Assembly: GCA_900314745.1 (NCBI GenBank)
Contig: OMWK01000005.1
Coordinates: 96,771-160,770 of the forward strand
Direction of reading: 5' to 3'
DNA length: 64,000 nt
Source: an uncultured Eubacteriales bacterium
GTDB lineage: Bacteria > Bacillota > Clostridia > Saccharofermentanales > Saccharofermentanaceae
Numbering within the stretch: position 1 is the stretch's first letter; each line of letters opens with the position of its first letter. Shown one piece after another: positions 24,796 through 33,550 of this stretch. Made by a program: the position numbers and the translations under genes. Under the pieces are notes generated by a model that did no database searches, had not been told where the DNA came from, and saw only the letters and a list, made by a program, of their open reading frames with translations.

Positions 24796-25638
24796 TCACA
24801 CATTGCGTGCGTGCATCTTCCTGAATTCTCTCGGGTTGCACCCCGTCACCTCTCGAAAAGCCTTATTAAAGCGTGTCGTGGACTGGAACCCGGAGATGAA
24901 GGCACACTCGGTTATGGAAAGCTTCTCGTTAAGAAGAAGTGAGATGGCATTCTGAACTCTGATGCGGGACAGATATGCCGGGAAAGAGGTCCCCGTATAC
25001 TCATTGAATATCTTGGAGAAATAATACGTCGATAATCCAAGATAGGAAGCAACATCCGCCTGGGATATGTCCTCGGATGAATGTTCGATTATGTAGTTGC
25101 TCGCGGCGCGAACATACTCCCACGCCCTGTCCGAGAAACGTTCGCTTCCTATAAGCTCCCTGTGATCGTCCATTACTCTCTCTCCGATCATTATGAGTGA
25201 CTCACAGATAAGGATCTTGCACTTCGTCTCGATAAAGCGCTGTTTATTGTTATAAAGTTCCTTTACTTTATAGATCATTTCCTTAAGATTCTCATTCAGA
25301 TCCGGCGCTTCCTCAGCAGTTACAAGATGATAGTCACTGAAGAATCTCGAGGCTGTCGTAAGATCGTAATTGCTCTCTATGACGGACGATGCGAACTGTA
25401 TGAACATGGAGCCCTGAGGCGGGATATTCAAAACCTCATGAAGCTCGCGGGGCCAGATAAGAAGAACATCTCCGGCCTTCGGAGAGTATATCCTGTCGGC
25501 TATCTTAAACCGGCATCCGTCCTTCAGTATCAGGGTGAATTCTGCCGCGTTATGCCAGTGTGACGGAAAATCCGCCGCAGGATTCTCTATGACTGTAATG
25601 CCGTTAACTTCCGTGTACCGGATTATTTCCTTATCCAT
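24796..25638 (-). CDS. AraC-family transcriptional regulator
   Basis: 280 residues from ATG 25638; no clear ribosome site. The N-terminal cupin sensor domain (about 15-130) has SHWHNAAEFTLILKDGCRFKI and AGDVLLIWPRELHEV. The C-terminal AraC DNA-binding domain (about 175-278) has two helix-turn-helix units: SQADVASYLGLSTYYFSKIFNEYTG and SITECAFISGFQSTTRFNKAFREVTGCNPREFRK. It is divergent from the MATE pump gene at 25722 with 83 bp between the starts, so control of that pump is the simplest guess. Confidence 0.93.
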   Translation of the reverse strand: MDKEIIRYTEVNGITVIENPAADFPSHWHNAAEFTLILKDGCRFKIADRIYSPKAGDVLLIWPRELHEVLNIPPQGSMFIQFASSVIESNYDLTTASRFFSDYHLVTAEEAPDLNENLKEMIYKVKELYNNKQRFIETKCKILICESLIMIGERVMDDHRELIGSERFSDRAWEYVRAASNYIIEHSSEDISQADVASYLGLSTYYFSKIFNEYTGTSFPAYLSRIRVQNAISLLLNEKLSITECAFISGFQSTTRFNKAFREVTGCNPREFRKMHARNV

Positions 25639-25721
25639 ATCTATAAAATAACAAAAAACGGTCAAAACACAATAAATATATTCTGTTTTTGCCCCCTGCA
25701 TTAGATTATCTTGACTTCAAC

Positions 25722-27089
25722 ATGGAAAACGCTAACAGAAAGACAACTGATTTCACGACAGGCAATCCCCTGTCACATATAATGCGGTTCTTCTGGCCGT
25801 TATTGCTGACGAGCACTCTGCAGCAGATCTACAACTTTGTGGACATGTACATCGTTGGAAGAGGACTGGGCGATAATGCCTTCGCATCCGTAGGCAACAT
25901 GGGATCCCTCTTCTTCCTTATCGTAGGATTCTCATTGGGCCTGTCGAACGGATTCGGAGTACTCATAGCCCAGAGCTTCGGCGCGAAGAAATACGATGAC
26001 ATGAGACACAGGATCGCAGGCACTATAGAGCTCGCGGCACTCATGTCCGTTGTACTTACCATAGCAAGCGAACTCTTCCTTCCCTTTGCACTGAAGCTTC
26101 TCAACACGGACGCAGTGCTCATGAAGAACTGCCTTATCCACGGCTACATAATATTCGGCGGTCTTACGGCTTCCATAAGCTATAACATCAGTTCATCGAT
26201 ACTTCGAGCTCTCGGTGACAGCAAGACTCCGCTCGTCGCGATATTCGTATCTTCGGTAACGAATCTCATTCTCGACTACTGCTTCATATTCATATTCAAA
26301 ACAGGCGTTGAAGGAGCTGCAATAGCAACCGTCCTTTCCCAGATCATATCGACCATTGTCTGTGTAATAAGGCTTCGTCAGATTGAGATCGTAAGACTCA
26401 GCCGCTCGGATTTTAAGAACGAACGGTCCATATACACCGACCTTTTCCGCAACGGCCTTCCGATGGCTTTCATGAACTCCATAACAGCGATCGGCTGCAT
26501 GGTGGTCCAGCACTTCATTAACAGATACGGCGTGGATTACACAACCGCATACTCGGCATGCTGCAAGTATCTCAACCTGTTCATGAATCCTGCTGCGACG
26601 GCCGGCAATGCCATGAGTGCATACACAAGCCAGAATTACGGTGCCAGGAAGTTCGACCGCATCAAGGACGGCCTTCGCATCTGTCTTTCCATCTCGTTCG
26701 TCACATATATCATTCTCGGCTCACTGATGACATTCTTCCCCGAGCTTTTGATCCGTCTCCTCATTAAGGGAGACGCATCTGTAAGTCTTGCCTGCGAGTT
26801 CATGCCCATCTGCGGCATCTTCATAATCGCCGTAGACTGCCTTTTCGTTGTGCGCAACGGAGTGCAGGGCATGGGAGATCCCGTGCTGCCGATGTGGTCA
26901 GGTGTCATCGAGATGATATTAAGGATCACAGCTATATCGCTTCTTATCGGAAGCATCGGATTCAAGGCAGCTGCCATCGCCGAAGTGTGCGCGTGGAGCG
27001 GGGCCCTTCTCGTAAACATCTACGCTTTCAGAAGAAGACTGCACCCGAGATTCAAGAGAAGACCTTCCGTCGTAAAAAACTTCAGGTAA
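25722..27089 (+). CDS. MATE-family efflux transporter
   Basis: 455 residues from ATG 25722 (MENANRKTTDFTTGNPLSHI); no Shine-Dalgarno is visible, and a TTG at 25689 would add 11 residues over the promoter region. The twelve-TM MATE layout is complete: FFWPLLLTSTLQQIYNFVDMYIVGRGLG at the first helix pair, NPAATAGNAMSAYTSQNYGA at the start of the second half. Unlike the two other MATE genes in this window it has no C-terminal domain, ending in a short basic tail. The neighbouring AraC regulator suggests inducible drug or metabolite efflux. It overlaps the convergent MATE-ATPase gene by 8 bp. Confidence 0.93.
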   Translation: MENANRKTTDFTTGNPLSHIMRFFWPLLLTSTLQQIYNFVDMYIVGRGLGDNAFASVGNMGSLFFLIVGFSLGLSNGFGVLIAQSFGAKKYDDMRHRIAGTIELAALMSVVLTIASELFLPFALKLLNTDAVLMKNCLIHGYIIFGGLTASISYNISSSILRALGDSKTPLVAIFVSSVTNLILDYCFIFIFKTGVEGAAIATVLSQIISTIVCVIRLRQIEIVRLSRSDFKNERSIYTDLFRNGLPMAFMNSITAIGCMVVQHFINRYGVDYTTAYSACCKYLNLFMNPAATAGNAMSAYTSQNYGARKFDRIKDGLRICLSISFVTYIILGSLMTFFPELLIRLLIKGDASVSLACEFMPICGIFIIAVDCLFVVRNGVQGMGDPVLPMWSGVIEMILRITAISLLIGSIGFKAAAIAEVCAWSGALLVNIYAFRRRLHPRFKRRPSVVKNFR

Positions 27090-28821
27090 TATCCTTCACT
27101 TCGCGCACCGCCTTTACCTCGAACACGTTGCGGTTGCTGCTGACGGTAGTAAGGTGGCGCCTGCTTATGGTTATGTTCGACGTGAGATTCGTTATGAAAT
27201 AAACCCTAAGCGAAGTTACCGGCATATCCTTGTCAGTAAGATCGAAGGGCTTGCCGTTGTCCTTCTCTATTACCTCTATCCTGTCCTTATCCATGGTGAT
27301 CGAGCACTCTCCCAGCACGAGCTTGCCGTCATTGATGTCGTGGACGAGAATGAACAGCTCTTCGACCAGAAGCATCGTCCTTATTACGGTCTCATGCGTG
27401 TAGGAATGCGCCTTCAATGCAGTCTCGATCTCATCCCTTATCCTTATTACCTCTTCGGGCGTGATATCGAATTCAAAAAGAAGTGACTTGTCGCTGTTCT
27501 CGAGATTTCCTATAAGAAGCGGATATTCGGTAACGCCATATTTGGATGCCACGTAGACCATGCTGACGATCGTTGCTGCCGCGGGTGCGACGGCAAGGCC
27601 CACGAACATGCCGTAAATGCCGTAGATGTTGCCGAGAACCACGGCGAAAGGAAGTGAGATCACGATGTCACGAAGGCCGCAGATGGCAAAACCAAGCGCA
27701 ATCTTATCCCTTAACGTGTAGTAGGAAGACAGGAGGTAAAGGATACTGAAGAACACGTACCCGAACGACGTGATGCGCGCGGCATCTATGGAGAGCCTCA
27801 CGACTTCTTCTCCCGTAATGCCCAGGATGGATGTAAGAAGCGGAGCTCCCGCGACGACAAGAAGCGACAGTGCAACGCCCTCGATTATGCTTGTGGTCCT
27901 CGCGTGCTTATAGATGTTCTTAACCCCGGCGAAAGTGCCCTCGCTAAGATACACGGTCATGATGGGCGTGATAGCCTCTCCAACGCCGTCAAATATCAAT
28001 CTCAGTTCCGTCAGAGTTACGATGACCGAGGCTACAACCAGCATCTCCTCCCCGAATCTGTAGACGCAGTATTTCTCTATCGCCGCGGAGAAGACCGCAA
28101 TGAATATGTAGCTTACCGAATCGATCAGGCTGTACTTGACGACAGACACCATGAGAGGGCCTGAGAGATAGATATTAAACCTCAGCGTATTCGTCTTCTT
28201 CAGGAAGTGAAGCGAACATATCGCGAGTGAGATCAAAGTGGTCAAGAAAGTTCCGAGAGCAAGCCCCTGGACCCCCATGAGTTTACATAGAAATATCGAC
28301 AGCGGAAGGTTACCCACGGCCTGCACGATATCAGCCGTCGAAGCCAGAGTCTCATCGCCGTCTGCAAAGAGCATGGAGCTGATAAAAGACTGTATCGGCA
28401 TTATGAGGAAGACGAAGCAGGTCCAGAACAGATATGCCTTCGCATACGAATAGACCGTATCGCCTATGTCGAAGAACCGCAAGTAAGCGTCGCCTCCGAA
28501 GAACGCGGTCAGGAAAAGAAGCACACCGAGGATAATGGAAATGAGAAGACCGAAGCCGAACACCTGATCAGCTTTGTCCTTGGCGAATTTACCCATCTCC
28601 TTCGAGTACATGATCGGGATTCCGAGAGTGAACACGGCCGTCATGAAATAAGCCGCCGAAGAAAGCGGTGCGACAAGATTGACGCCGGCCAGGGCCTCCT
28701 CGCCGAGCATCCTTCCTGCCAGTATGAAATCGACTATGGTTAGAAGTACGGTAACCACCATTATCATGGTGCCGCCAAGAAGCATTGATCTGTATTTGGT
28801 TACCATCAAAGTCCGCTTCAT
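27082..28821 (-). CDS. MATE transporter fused to a degenerate GHKL ATPase-like domain
   Basis: 579 residues. Residues 1-435 form a MATE-type bundle of twelve helices. Residues about 446-579 are related in length and layout to the ATPase domain of the protein at 14610-16376: VIRTMLLVEELFILVHDIND keeps the double Glu of the N-box (about 487-488) but the Asn position is altered, IEKDNGKPFDL keeps a G1-like motif, and the Gly-rich G2 box is missing. It may bind a nucleotide weakly or act as a protein-binding domain. It is the third gene of an operon with a radical SAM/SPASM enzyme and a nitroreductase (17 bp gaps). No strong ribosome site precedes ATG 28821. Confidence 0.85.
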   Translation of the reverse strand: MKRTLMVTKYRSMLLGGTMIMVVTVLLTIVDFILAGRMLGEEALAGVNLVAPLSSAAYFMTAVFTLGIPIMYSKEMGKFAKDKADQVFGFGLLISIILGVLLFLTAFFGGDAYLRFFDIGDTVYSYAKAYLFWTCFVFLIMPIQSFISSMLFADGDETLASTADIVQAVGNLPLSIFLCKLMGVQGLALGTFLTTLISLAICSLHFLKKTNTLRFNIYLSGPLMVSVVKYSLIDSVSYIFIAVFSAAIEKYCVYRFGEEMLVVASVIVTLTELRLIFDGVGEAITPIMTVYLSEGTFAGVKNIYKHARTTSIIEGVALSLLVVAGAPLLTSILGITGEEVVRLSIDAARITSFGYVFFSILYLLSSYYTLRDKIALGFAICGLRDIVISLPFAVVLGNIYGIYGMFVGLAVAPAAATIVSMVYVASKYGVTEYPLLIGNLENSDKSLLFEFDITPEEVIRIRDEIETALKAHSYTHETVIRTMLLVEELFILVHDINDGKLVLGECSITMDKDRIEVIEKDNGKPFDLTDKDMPVTSLRVYFITNLTSNITISRRHLTTVSSNRNVFEVKAVREVKDIT

Positions 28822-28838
28822 TGTTGTTTCATTTCTTT

Positions 28839-29498
28839 CTATTTATTATCTACTGCCCTGCCGGACCCCTTCTCGAAGTGATACTTAACGATACCGAGGT
28901 CGGTCTTCATGTAAAAACCGAATCCGGAAGTCTTGCACGTAACCTTATCATTGTCGCGTTCGAATCTGAACTTCTGCTGATTGATAGCAGTAGGAGCAAG
29001 AAGTGCGGCCTCAATGCCGTTTTTGTACCATTCAGGATCGCCTTCCTTATAGTCGCTGACATCGCTTATACTCTTGCTCTTGTGAGGTGTGCCAGATGTA
29101 ATTCCGTAACCCATGGCAACAACAAGATACAGCTTCTCGCCATCACCTACGACGCCCTGCGACTTACCCTTCTTATACGTCATGGCAACCCAGCACGAGT
29201 TAACGCCGAGCTCCTGTGCCTTAAGAACTATCCTCTCACCGTAGTAACCGGCATCAACTTCACGTCCCTTGGGACCTATCACTGCAAGATAGTTACGGCA
29301 TCCGCTGAACTCACCGTAAGACGGCTTTCCCGCCTGGAAAGCTTCGGGCTCATCGGTAATAAGCTGGAAATGAAACCCGCTCTCCTCATTGCACCTGGAG
29401 ATCTCCTCACGAATAAGCTCCGCTGTCTTCTCCTCTATTGGTCTGTTGTCAAACTTCCTGACGGAATGCCTGCTTCTCATAACTTCCATGATGTCCAT
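28839..29498 (-). CDS. Nitroreductase-family flavoprotein
   Basis: 219 residues, AAGGAGAT upstream. MDIMEVMRSRHSVRKFDNRPI is the N-terminal FMN-binding signature (RHSVRKF); AGYYGERIVLKAQELGVNSCWVAMTYK and VVAMGYG mark the core, and ALLAPTAINQQKFRFE the C-terminal FMN-binding loop. It resembles the TM1586-like nitroreductase subgroup common in Clostridia. Such FMN enzymes reduce nitro or quinone compounds, and some act as dehydrogenases in peptide natural product pathways. It lies between a radical SAM/SPASM gene and a MATE-ATPase gene in one operon. Confidence 0.9.
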   Translation of the reverse strand: MDIMEVMRSRHSVRKFDNRPIEEKTAELIREEISRCNEESGFHFQLITDEPEAFQAGKPSYGEFSGCRNYLAVIGPKGREVDAGYYGERIVLKAQELGVNSCWVAMTYKKGKSQGVVGDGEKLYLVVAMGYGITSGTPHKSKSISDVSDYKEGDPEWYKNGIEAALLAPTAINQQKFRFERDNDKVTCKTSGFGFYMKTDLGIVKYHFEKGSGRAVDNK

Positions 29499-29515
29499 AA
29501 TGTATATCTCCTTAC

Positions 29516-30613
29516 TTATGTCTTTGCTGCGAGAATTTGTTCCACTTCAGCGCGCTTCTTGTACAGTATGCATCCGCCGCTATGGTCTTCCTTAAGGTAA
29601 TCGCCCGCTCTTAACACTTCGAAAAGCCCGGACTTAAGCGCTTTCCTTACTGAAGTATCCCTTACATTGATATCCGAGTACGGTGAGAACGGGCAGGGCT
29701 CAGCACCGCCGTGGGAGTTAATGTGGAAGAAGCCTCTGCCGGCTGCGATACATCCTCCGGAACTCTTCTCATCTCCCGGGAATGATACGAATACGATATC
29801 CTCATACTTCCGGCGATTACGGGCGATCGCAGAATTCATCAGTTCACGCTCTTTATCACCGGGGGCAAGTTCCTCGCTGTCGTCCGTCACGGGAACATAC
29901 TCGACATACAATATGAGCTTGCATCCTTTATCCTTCAGCGATTCGATGAATTCCTCAGAAGTTACCTCACCAACATTCTTCGTTGTCACGGTGATTGATG
30001 CACCGAAGATAATTCCTCTGTCCTTCATATTATCCATCACCCTGACGACGCGGTCATAGATTCCTGATCCGCGCCTGCTGTCCGTCGTATCCCGGTCACC
30101 CTCGATGCTGATTACGGGAACAAGGTTTCTGTTCTTATCGAACTGATCAAGATAAGCGTCGCCTATGAAGGTTCCGTTCGTAAATACGGGGAAAAGAATA
30201 TTCTTCACCTGAGAAGCCGCATCAATGACGTCCTTACGAAGTAGAGGTTCTCCTCCGGCAAGCAGAATGAAGCTTATCCCGAGGCTTTCCGATTCTTCGA
30301 ATACCACCTTCCATTCTTCAGCTGTCATCTGCGCTTCAGGTGCGCTGTCAGTTGTCGCATTATTGCATCTTGAATAGCAGCCTGCACAGTGAAGATTGCA
30401 TCTTGAAGTGATGCTTGCGATTAGAAAAGGCGGGATATGTTCACCCATCTTCTTTGCTTCCGCCCTAAATGCGGAAGCTCTCTTCGATGCCGCCGCGAAC
30501 TTCAGCATAAATGCACTCTCGCGGGGCTCCTTGAGTGTGGACCTTATGGCATCCGCTACGATACGCTCCACGCCCTTTGTCATGTATTCCTGTATGTCGA
30601 ATTCCTTATCCAC
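29516..30613 (-). CDS. Radical SAM protein with SPASM-like C-terminus
   Basis: 365 residues from GTG 30613, with AAGGAG 9 nt upstream. The 4Fe-4S/SAM motif is CNLHCAGC within ASITSRCNLHCAGCYSRC, followed by LLAGGEPLLRKD (the GGEP motif) and SIEGDRDTTDSRRG. The C-terminal part has CIAAGRGFFHINSHGGAEPCPFSPYSDINVRD and a last Cys in GGCILYKK, a SPASM/twitch-like auxiliary cluster region as in PqqE/NirJ/AlbA relatives. It probably modifies a peptide or tetrapyrrole-like substrate or matures an enzyme. It leads the operon with a nitroreductase and a MATE-ATPase. No precursor peptide gene is evident. Confidence 0.9.
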   Translation of the reverse strand: MDKEFDIQEYMTKGVERIVADAIRSTLKEPRESAFMLKFAAASKRASAFRAEAKKMGEHIPPFLIASITSRCNLHCAGCYSRCNNATTDSAPEAQMTAEEWKVVFEESESLGISFILLAGGEPLLRKDVIDAASQVKNILFPVFTNGTFIGDAYLDQFDKNRNLVPVISIEGDRDTTDSRRGSGIYDRVVRVMDNMKDRGIIFGASITVTTKNVGEVTSEEFIESLKDKGCKLILYVEYVPVTDDSEELAPGDKERELMNSAIARNRRKYEDIVFVSFPGDEKSSGGCIAAGRGFFHINSHGGAEPCPFSPYSDINVRDTSVRKALKSGLFEVLRAGDYLKEDHSGGCILYKKRAEVEQILAAKT

Positions 30614-30617
30614 TATA

Positions 30618-30758
30618 TCAGTCTCCTTCTTCCATGTTCGCGAGCGCCTTATAAGTCAGCACATACAAAGTCCTGAACTCATCTTCATCAAGCCCCATGC
30701 AGGAAGCTATGCAGTCTCGAGTCTTTTCAGAACAGGCATTATCCGTCAAAAGAGAGTA
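30618..30758 (-). pseudogene. Possible C-terminal remnant of a MarR-type regulator
   Basis: An open stretch of 46 codons just upstream of the radical SAM gene ends in MGLDEDEFRTLYVLTYKALA and NMEEGD. This resembles the last dimerisation helix of MarR-family repressors (the L..LL.K.L.NM pattern). There is no room for the winged helix: an in-frame TGA lies directly upstream and the Lgt-like gene begins 24 bp beyond. Its TGA overlaps the ribosome site of the next gene, as in a coupled operon. The match is by eye and short; a random open frame is possible. Confidence 0.35.
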
Positions 30759-30766
30759 TCAGTCAA
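30738..30766 (-). promoter_or_regulatory. Promoter for the radical SAM operon
   Basis: Minus strand: TTGACT (30766-30761), 17 bp spacer, GATAAT (30743-30738). The predicted start is about 115 nt upstream of the GTG of the radical SAM gene, within the putative MarR remnant. Confidence 0.6.
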
Positions 30767-30781
30767 TAAGGTAATTCAGGT

Positions 30782-31471
30782 TTATTCTTCTGAAATCTTC
30801 CCGACGGGAATGCTTATGGCTATGAATATCACTGCAAGTACGATAACAAGGATCTGATATCCCGAGACGGTCTTCCCTATGTGTGACTCACGAAGATACT
30901 CGAGGCCGACCTTGGCAATGCACGACAAGACCACGGTTATAACCGCGGCACGCATGCGGTTTGTAAGCTTAAGATAAAGGACAAGTCCAATCACGAATAT
31001 CAGTGTGAAAACGACGGTCTCCGTAAGCTGCACCGGGAAAAAGGAAGCTCCTCCCCTTGACTCATATGCGACATGAAGAGGACCGTCATAAGGTATGCCA
31101 TTACAGCAGCCGGTGACGTGGCATGCCACTTTCGAGAGGGCGTACATCAAAGGTGCCGACACGATCCACGCCGCGACGGAATCCGGCACTTTCTCCCTGT
31201 GTATCAAAGCGGAAATAACCGCGCCGAGCATAAGCCCCAGTGCGCCTCCCGCGCCGACGAAGCCGATCTTAAATATGCTGCCGTTAAGTATTACCGACAT
31301 CATGAACGAGACGACGACTATCATGACGAATGTAAGAAGCGCCGTATAAAGAACCGTCTGTCGCGAGACGCCTGCTTTATGCATGAGTGCGCACGCAGCA
31401 AAAACGCCGATGAGTATAGAGATGAATACTATCGGCGCGTATAAATGCAATGTCGTCTCAGGAATGATCAA
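30782..31471 (-). CDS. Lgt-like prolipoprotein diacylglyceryl transferase family protein
   Basis: 229 residues from TTG 31471, which follows the upstream stop by one base (TGATTTG) and has no separate ribosome site. Six or seven TM helices carry Lgt-like blocks: SKVACHVTGCCNGIPYDGPL (where true Lgt has GRIGNFINGE), a later FFPVQLTETVVFTLIFVIGL (the YPxQL/E region) and GLEYLRESHIG. It is shorter than genuine Lgt and lacks the canonical GRxxNFxNGE signature, so it is a paralogue of uncertain activity rather than the housekeeping enzyme. It pairs with the small membrane protein gene upstream. Confidence 0.75.
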   Translation of the reverse strand: MIIPETTLHLYAPIVFISILIGVFAACALMHKAGVSRQTVLYTALLTFVMIVVVSFMMSVILNGSIFKIGFVGAGGALGLMLGAVISALIHREKVPDSVAAWIVSAPLMYALSKVACHVTGCCNGIPYDGPLHVAYESRGGASFFPVQLTETVVFTLIFVIGLVLYLKLTNRMRAAVITVVLSCIAKVGLEYLRESHIGKTVSGYQILVIVLAVIFIAISIPVGKISEE

Positions 31472-31472
31472 A

Positions 31473-31850
31473 TCAGTCTATATGGCATGACTGCAGCCAT
31501 GATATGCATGCAACCACGAGGATTATCGTTCCGATCACGAAGAGTGCCAGAAGAACGAGATATATGATCAGAAGCACAAGGCTGAATGTATTCTTATACT
31601 TTACACGGGCTACGATGACGAGAACCCATGCCGCTATGTCAGCAGCACCGACAAGTGAATAAAGTATGCTGTTTATAACATCTATGACTGTACTTCCGTC
31701 TATGTAATCCAGAATAAACACAGCGATTCCGGTTGCAACCGGAGCAAAGAGCTTACAAATCAGTGATATGATGCAAAGGATCGTTCCGGTATTCGAACCG
31801 CCTACGGGCGCCGTCGGCTGTATCTGCTGACCGTTGTTAGAGTTATCCAT
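31473..31850 (-). CDS. Small membrane protein, function unknown
   Basis: 125 residues with a GGAGGAG ribosome site. A Gln/Asn/Pro-rich cytoplasmic tail (1-20) precedes three or four TM helices (about 22-46, 60-82, 90-118). The style resembles DUF4870/TM2-like small membrane proteins but I cannot assign it. Its stop lies one base before the start of the Lgt-like gene, so the two are co-translated. Confidence 0.7.
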   Translation of the reverse strand: MDNSNNGQQIQPTAPVGGSNTGTILCIISLICKLFAPVATGIAVFILDYIDGSTVIDVINSILYSLVGAADIAAWVLVIVARVKYKNTFSLVLLIIYLVLLALFVIGTIILVVACISWLQSCHID

Positions 31851-31945
31851 TATCTTCTCCTCCCGACGCTAAGATGATAACACTTCTTTATGCATTATAA
31901 TAGAAATGAAGTTGCGGACCCTATTTACAGATTCGGAGACATTAT

Positions 31946-33550
31946 ATGGGCAGACGTAGAATCAGCAGTACATGCACCCTCTCATCGGAAGACCTTAAGA
32001 ACAAGCTCTATTCAGATTGCCGCGAGATATTAAAGAAGAACAGGTTTCAGGAGACAGATATTGCTCTCTACATAGCAAGGATCAACGATGCCGCCACAGT
32101 TTACAGGGACAGGTTCGGCGAAGACAAGGTCATAAGCTATACCATAGTAAGACACTTCAAAAGGATAGACTGCACCTTGATCGCTGAAGGCGTGAAGGCA
32201 AGTCCTTTTGATGAGGAGAAGACAATAAGCACAAGGCAGCAGACAGAGAAAGTCCTGCAGCCTCTTCTGGTCGATAAGATCGGTCAGATGACGCACGTCT
32301 ACGTTCCCGGAAGAAACATCGTAACCGTCACAAGTCCCGTAATCCGCCAAAGAAACATCATCAAGTCTCCGATGCTGTGGGCAGTCTTCCTCGGCATCAT
32401 CTGCGGCTTCATATGCATGGGGCTTCCCGAAGCCATAAGGACCATAATACTTAACGGAGTCCTTAACCCCGTATTCAAGGTAGCAGTCGGTGTCGTCACG
32501 GGCATAATGGCACCCGTCATATTCTTCTCGCTTCTGACATCGATATCGGCACTTCAAAGCATCAGTGAACTTACGAACCTCGGGCTTAAGATCCTCGGAA
32601 GGTTCATAAGGATCACCGTCTGTGTAATTATCGCCGGTCTCGGGATAATGCTTCTGTTCTACCATAACTTCGGAATCTCGAGCCTCACCCTCGAAGCAAT
32701 GGATCTCATGGATCTGATACTTGGAATCATCCCCAGGGACATCATCTCACCTTTCCTTGCAGGCAACACCCCTCAGCTCGTCGTGATGGCCTTCGTATTC
32801 GGCGCAGCTTTGCTAATATCAGGCAAGAAAGTCAGCGGGCTTAAGGATACGCTCGGGCAGGTCAATTCCTGGGTCATGCAGACGATGAGGATCGTCATGA
32901 CAATTGTTCCCGTCATCCCCTTCATTAGCATCACGTCGGTCATCGCCAAGGGTGAAGGAACTTCTCTTCTTAACGGCTGGGAATTCATCGTGGCAAGCTA
33001 CGGAATCGCCATCGTACTAGGTCTTCTTAAGATCATTATCGTATGCACAAAGCATAAGCTTAACGTAGCCTCAATTCTTAAGAAACTCTGGCCTTTGATA
33101 TCGGAAGCTTTCAGCAGTGCCAACAACACAACGATCCTAAGGAAAGAATATGAGATATCCGAGAGAGAGCTTCACATATCGCCTGAGTTCTCCGGATTCT
33201 GGATTCCTATGAGCCATGCGATGCTGAATCCCCGTCAGACCATAAGCATGCTGATACCGCCCATCCTCATTCTGAAATACATGGAAATGCCGATATCGAC
33301 GTCATTTCTTATAATATTCATATTGCTGCTCATCGAACTCTCAATAGCAAATCCCGGAACCACGGGTGCGTGGACGATACTTCTCGCTTCGCTCGCTCTG
33401 CCTTCAGAGTACGTCGGCACATTCATGCTTTACAGGCTCTTCACTGCGAACTTCAACGCCGCTTACGGTGCACTTGAGGCAGGACTCGAGCAGATAGATG
33501 CTGCGAGCGCCTTCGGTGCGGTTGATCTTGATAAGCTGAGAAAGACTTAA
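31946..33550 (+). CDS. Dicarboxylate/amino acid:cation symporter with N-terminal ATPase-like domain
   Basis: 534 residues with GGAG before the ATG. Residues about 140-530 are a DAACS (GltP/SdcS-like) transporter: FKVAVGVVTGIMAPVIFFSLLTSISAL and the re-entrant loop region SSANNTTILRKEYEISE, ending with IANPGTTGAWTILLASLALPSEYVG, near the family's NMDG area. Residues 14-128 are not part of that family: [39 protein letters not shown] and VPGRNIVTVTS have the order of a HATPase/SpoIIAB-like fold without catalytic residues. It is therefore a third transporter in the window attached to a GHKL-type domain, this time N-terminal. A TATAAT lies at 31896-31901. Confidence 0.82.
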   Translation: MGRRRISSTCTLSSEDLKNKLYSDCREILKKNRFQETDIALYIARINDAATVYRDRFGEDKVISYTIVRHFKRIDCTLIAEGVKASPFDEEKTISTRQQTEKVLQPLLVDKIGQMTHVYVPGRNIVTVTSPVIRQRNIIKSPMLWAVFLGIICGFICMGLPEAIRTIILNGVLNPVFKVAVGVVTGIMAPVIFFSLLTSISALQSISELTNLGLKILGRFIRITVCVIIAGLGIMLLFYHNFGISSLTLEAMDLMDLILGIIPRDIISPFLAGNTPQLVVMAFVFGAALLISGKKVSGLKDTLGQVNSWVMQTMRIVMTIVPVIPFISITSVIAKGEGTSLLNGWEFIVASYGIAIVLGLLKIIIVCTKHKLNVASILKKLWPLISEAFSSANNTTILRKEYEISERELHISPEFSGFWIPMSHAMLNPRQTISMLIPPILILKYMEMPISTSFLIIFILLLIELSIANPGTTGAWTILLASLALPSEYVGTFMLYRLFTANFNAAYGALEAGLEQIDAASAFGAVDLDKLRKT

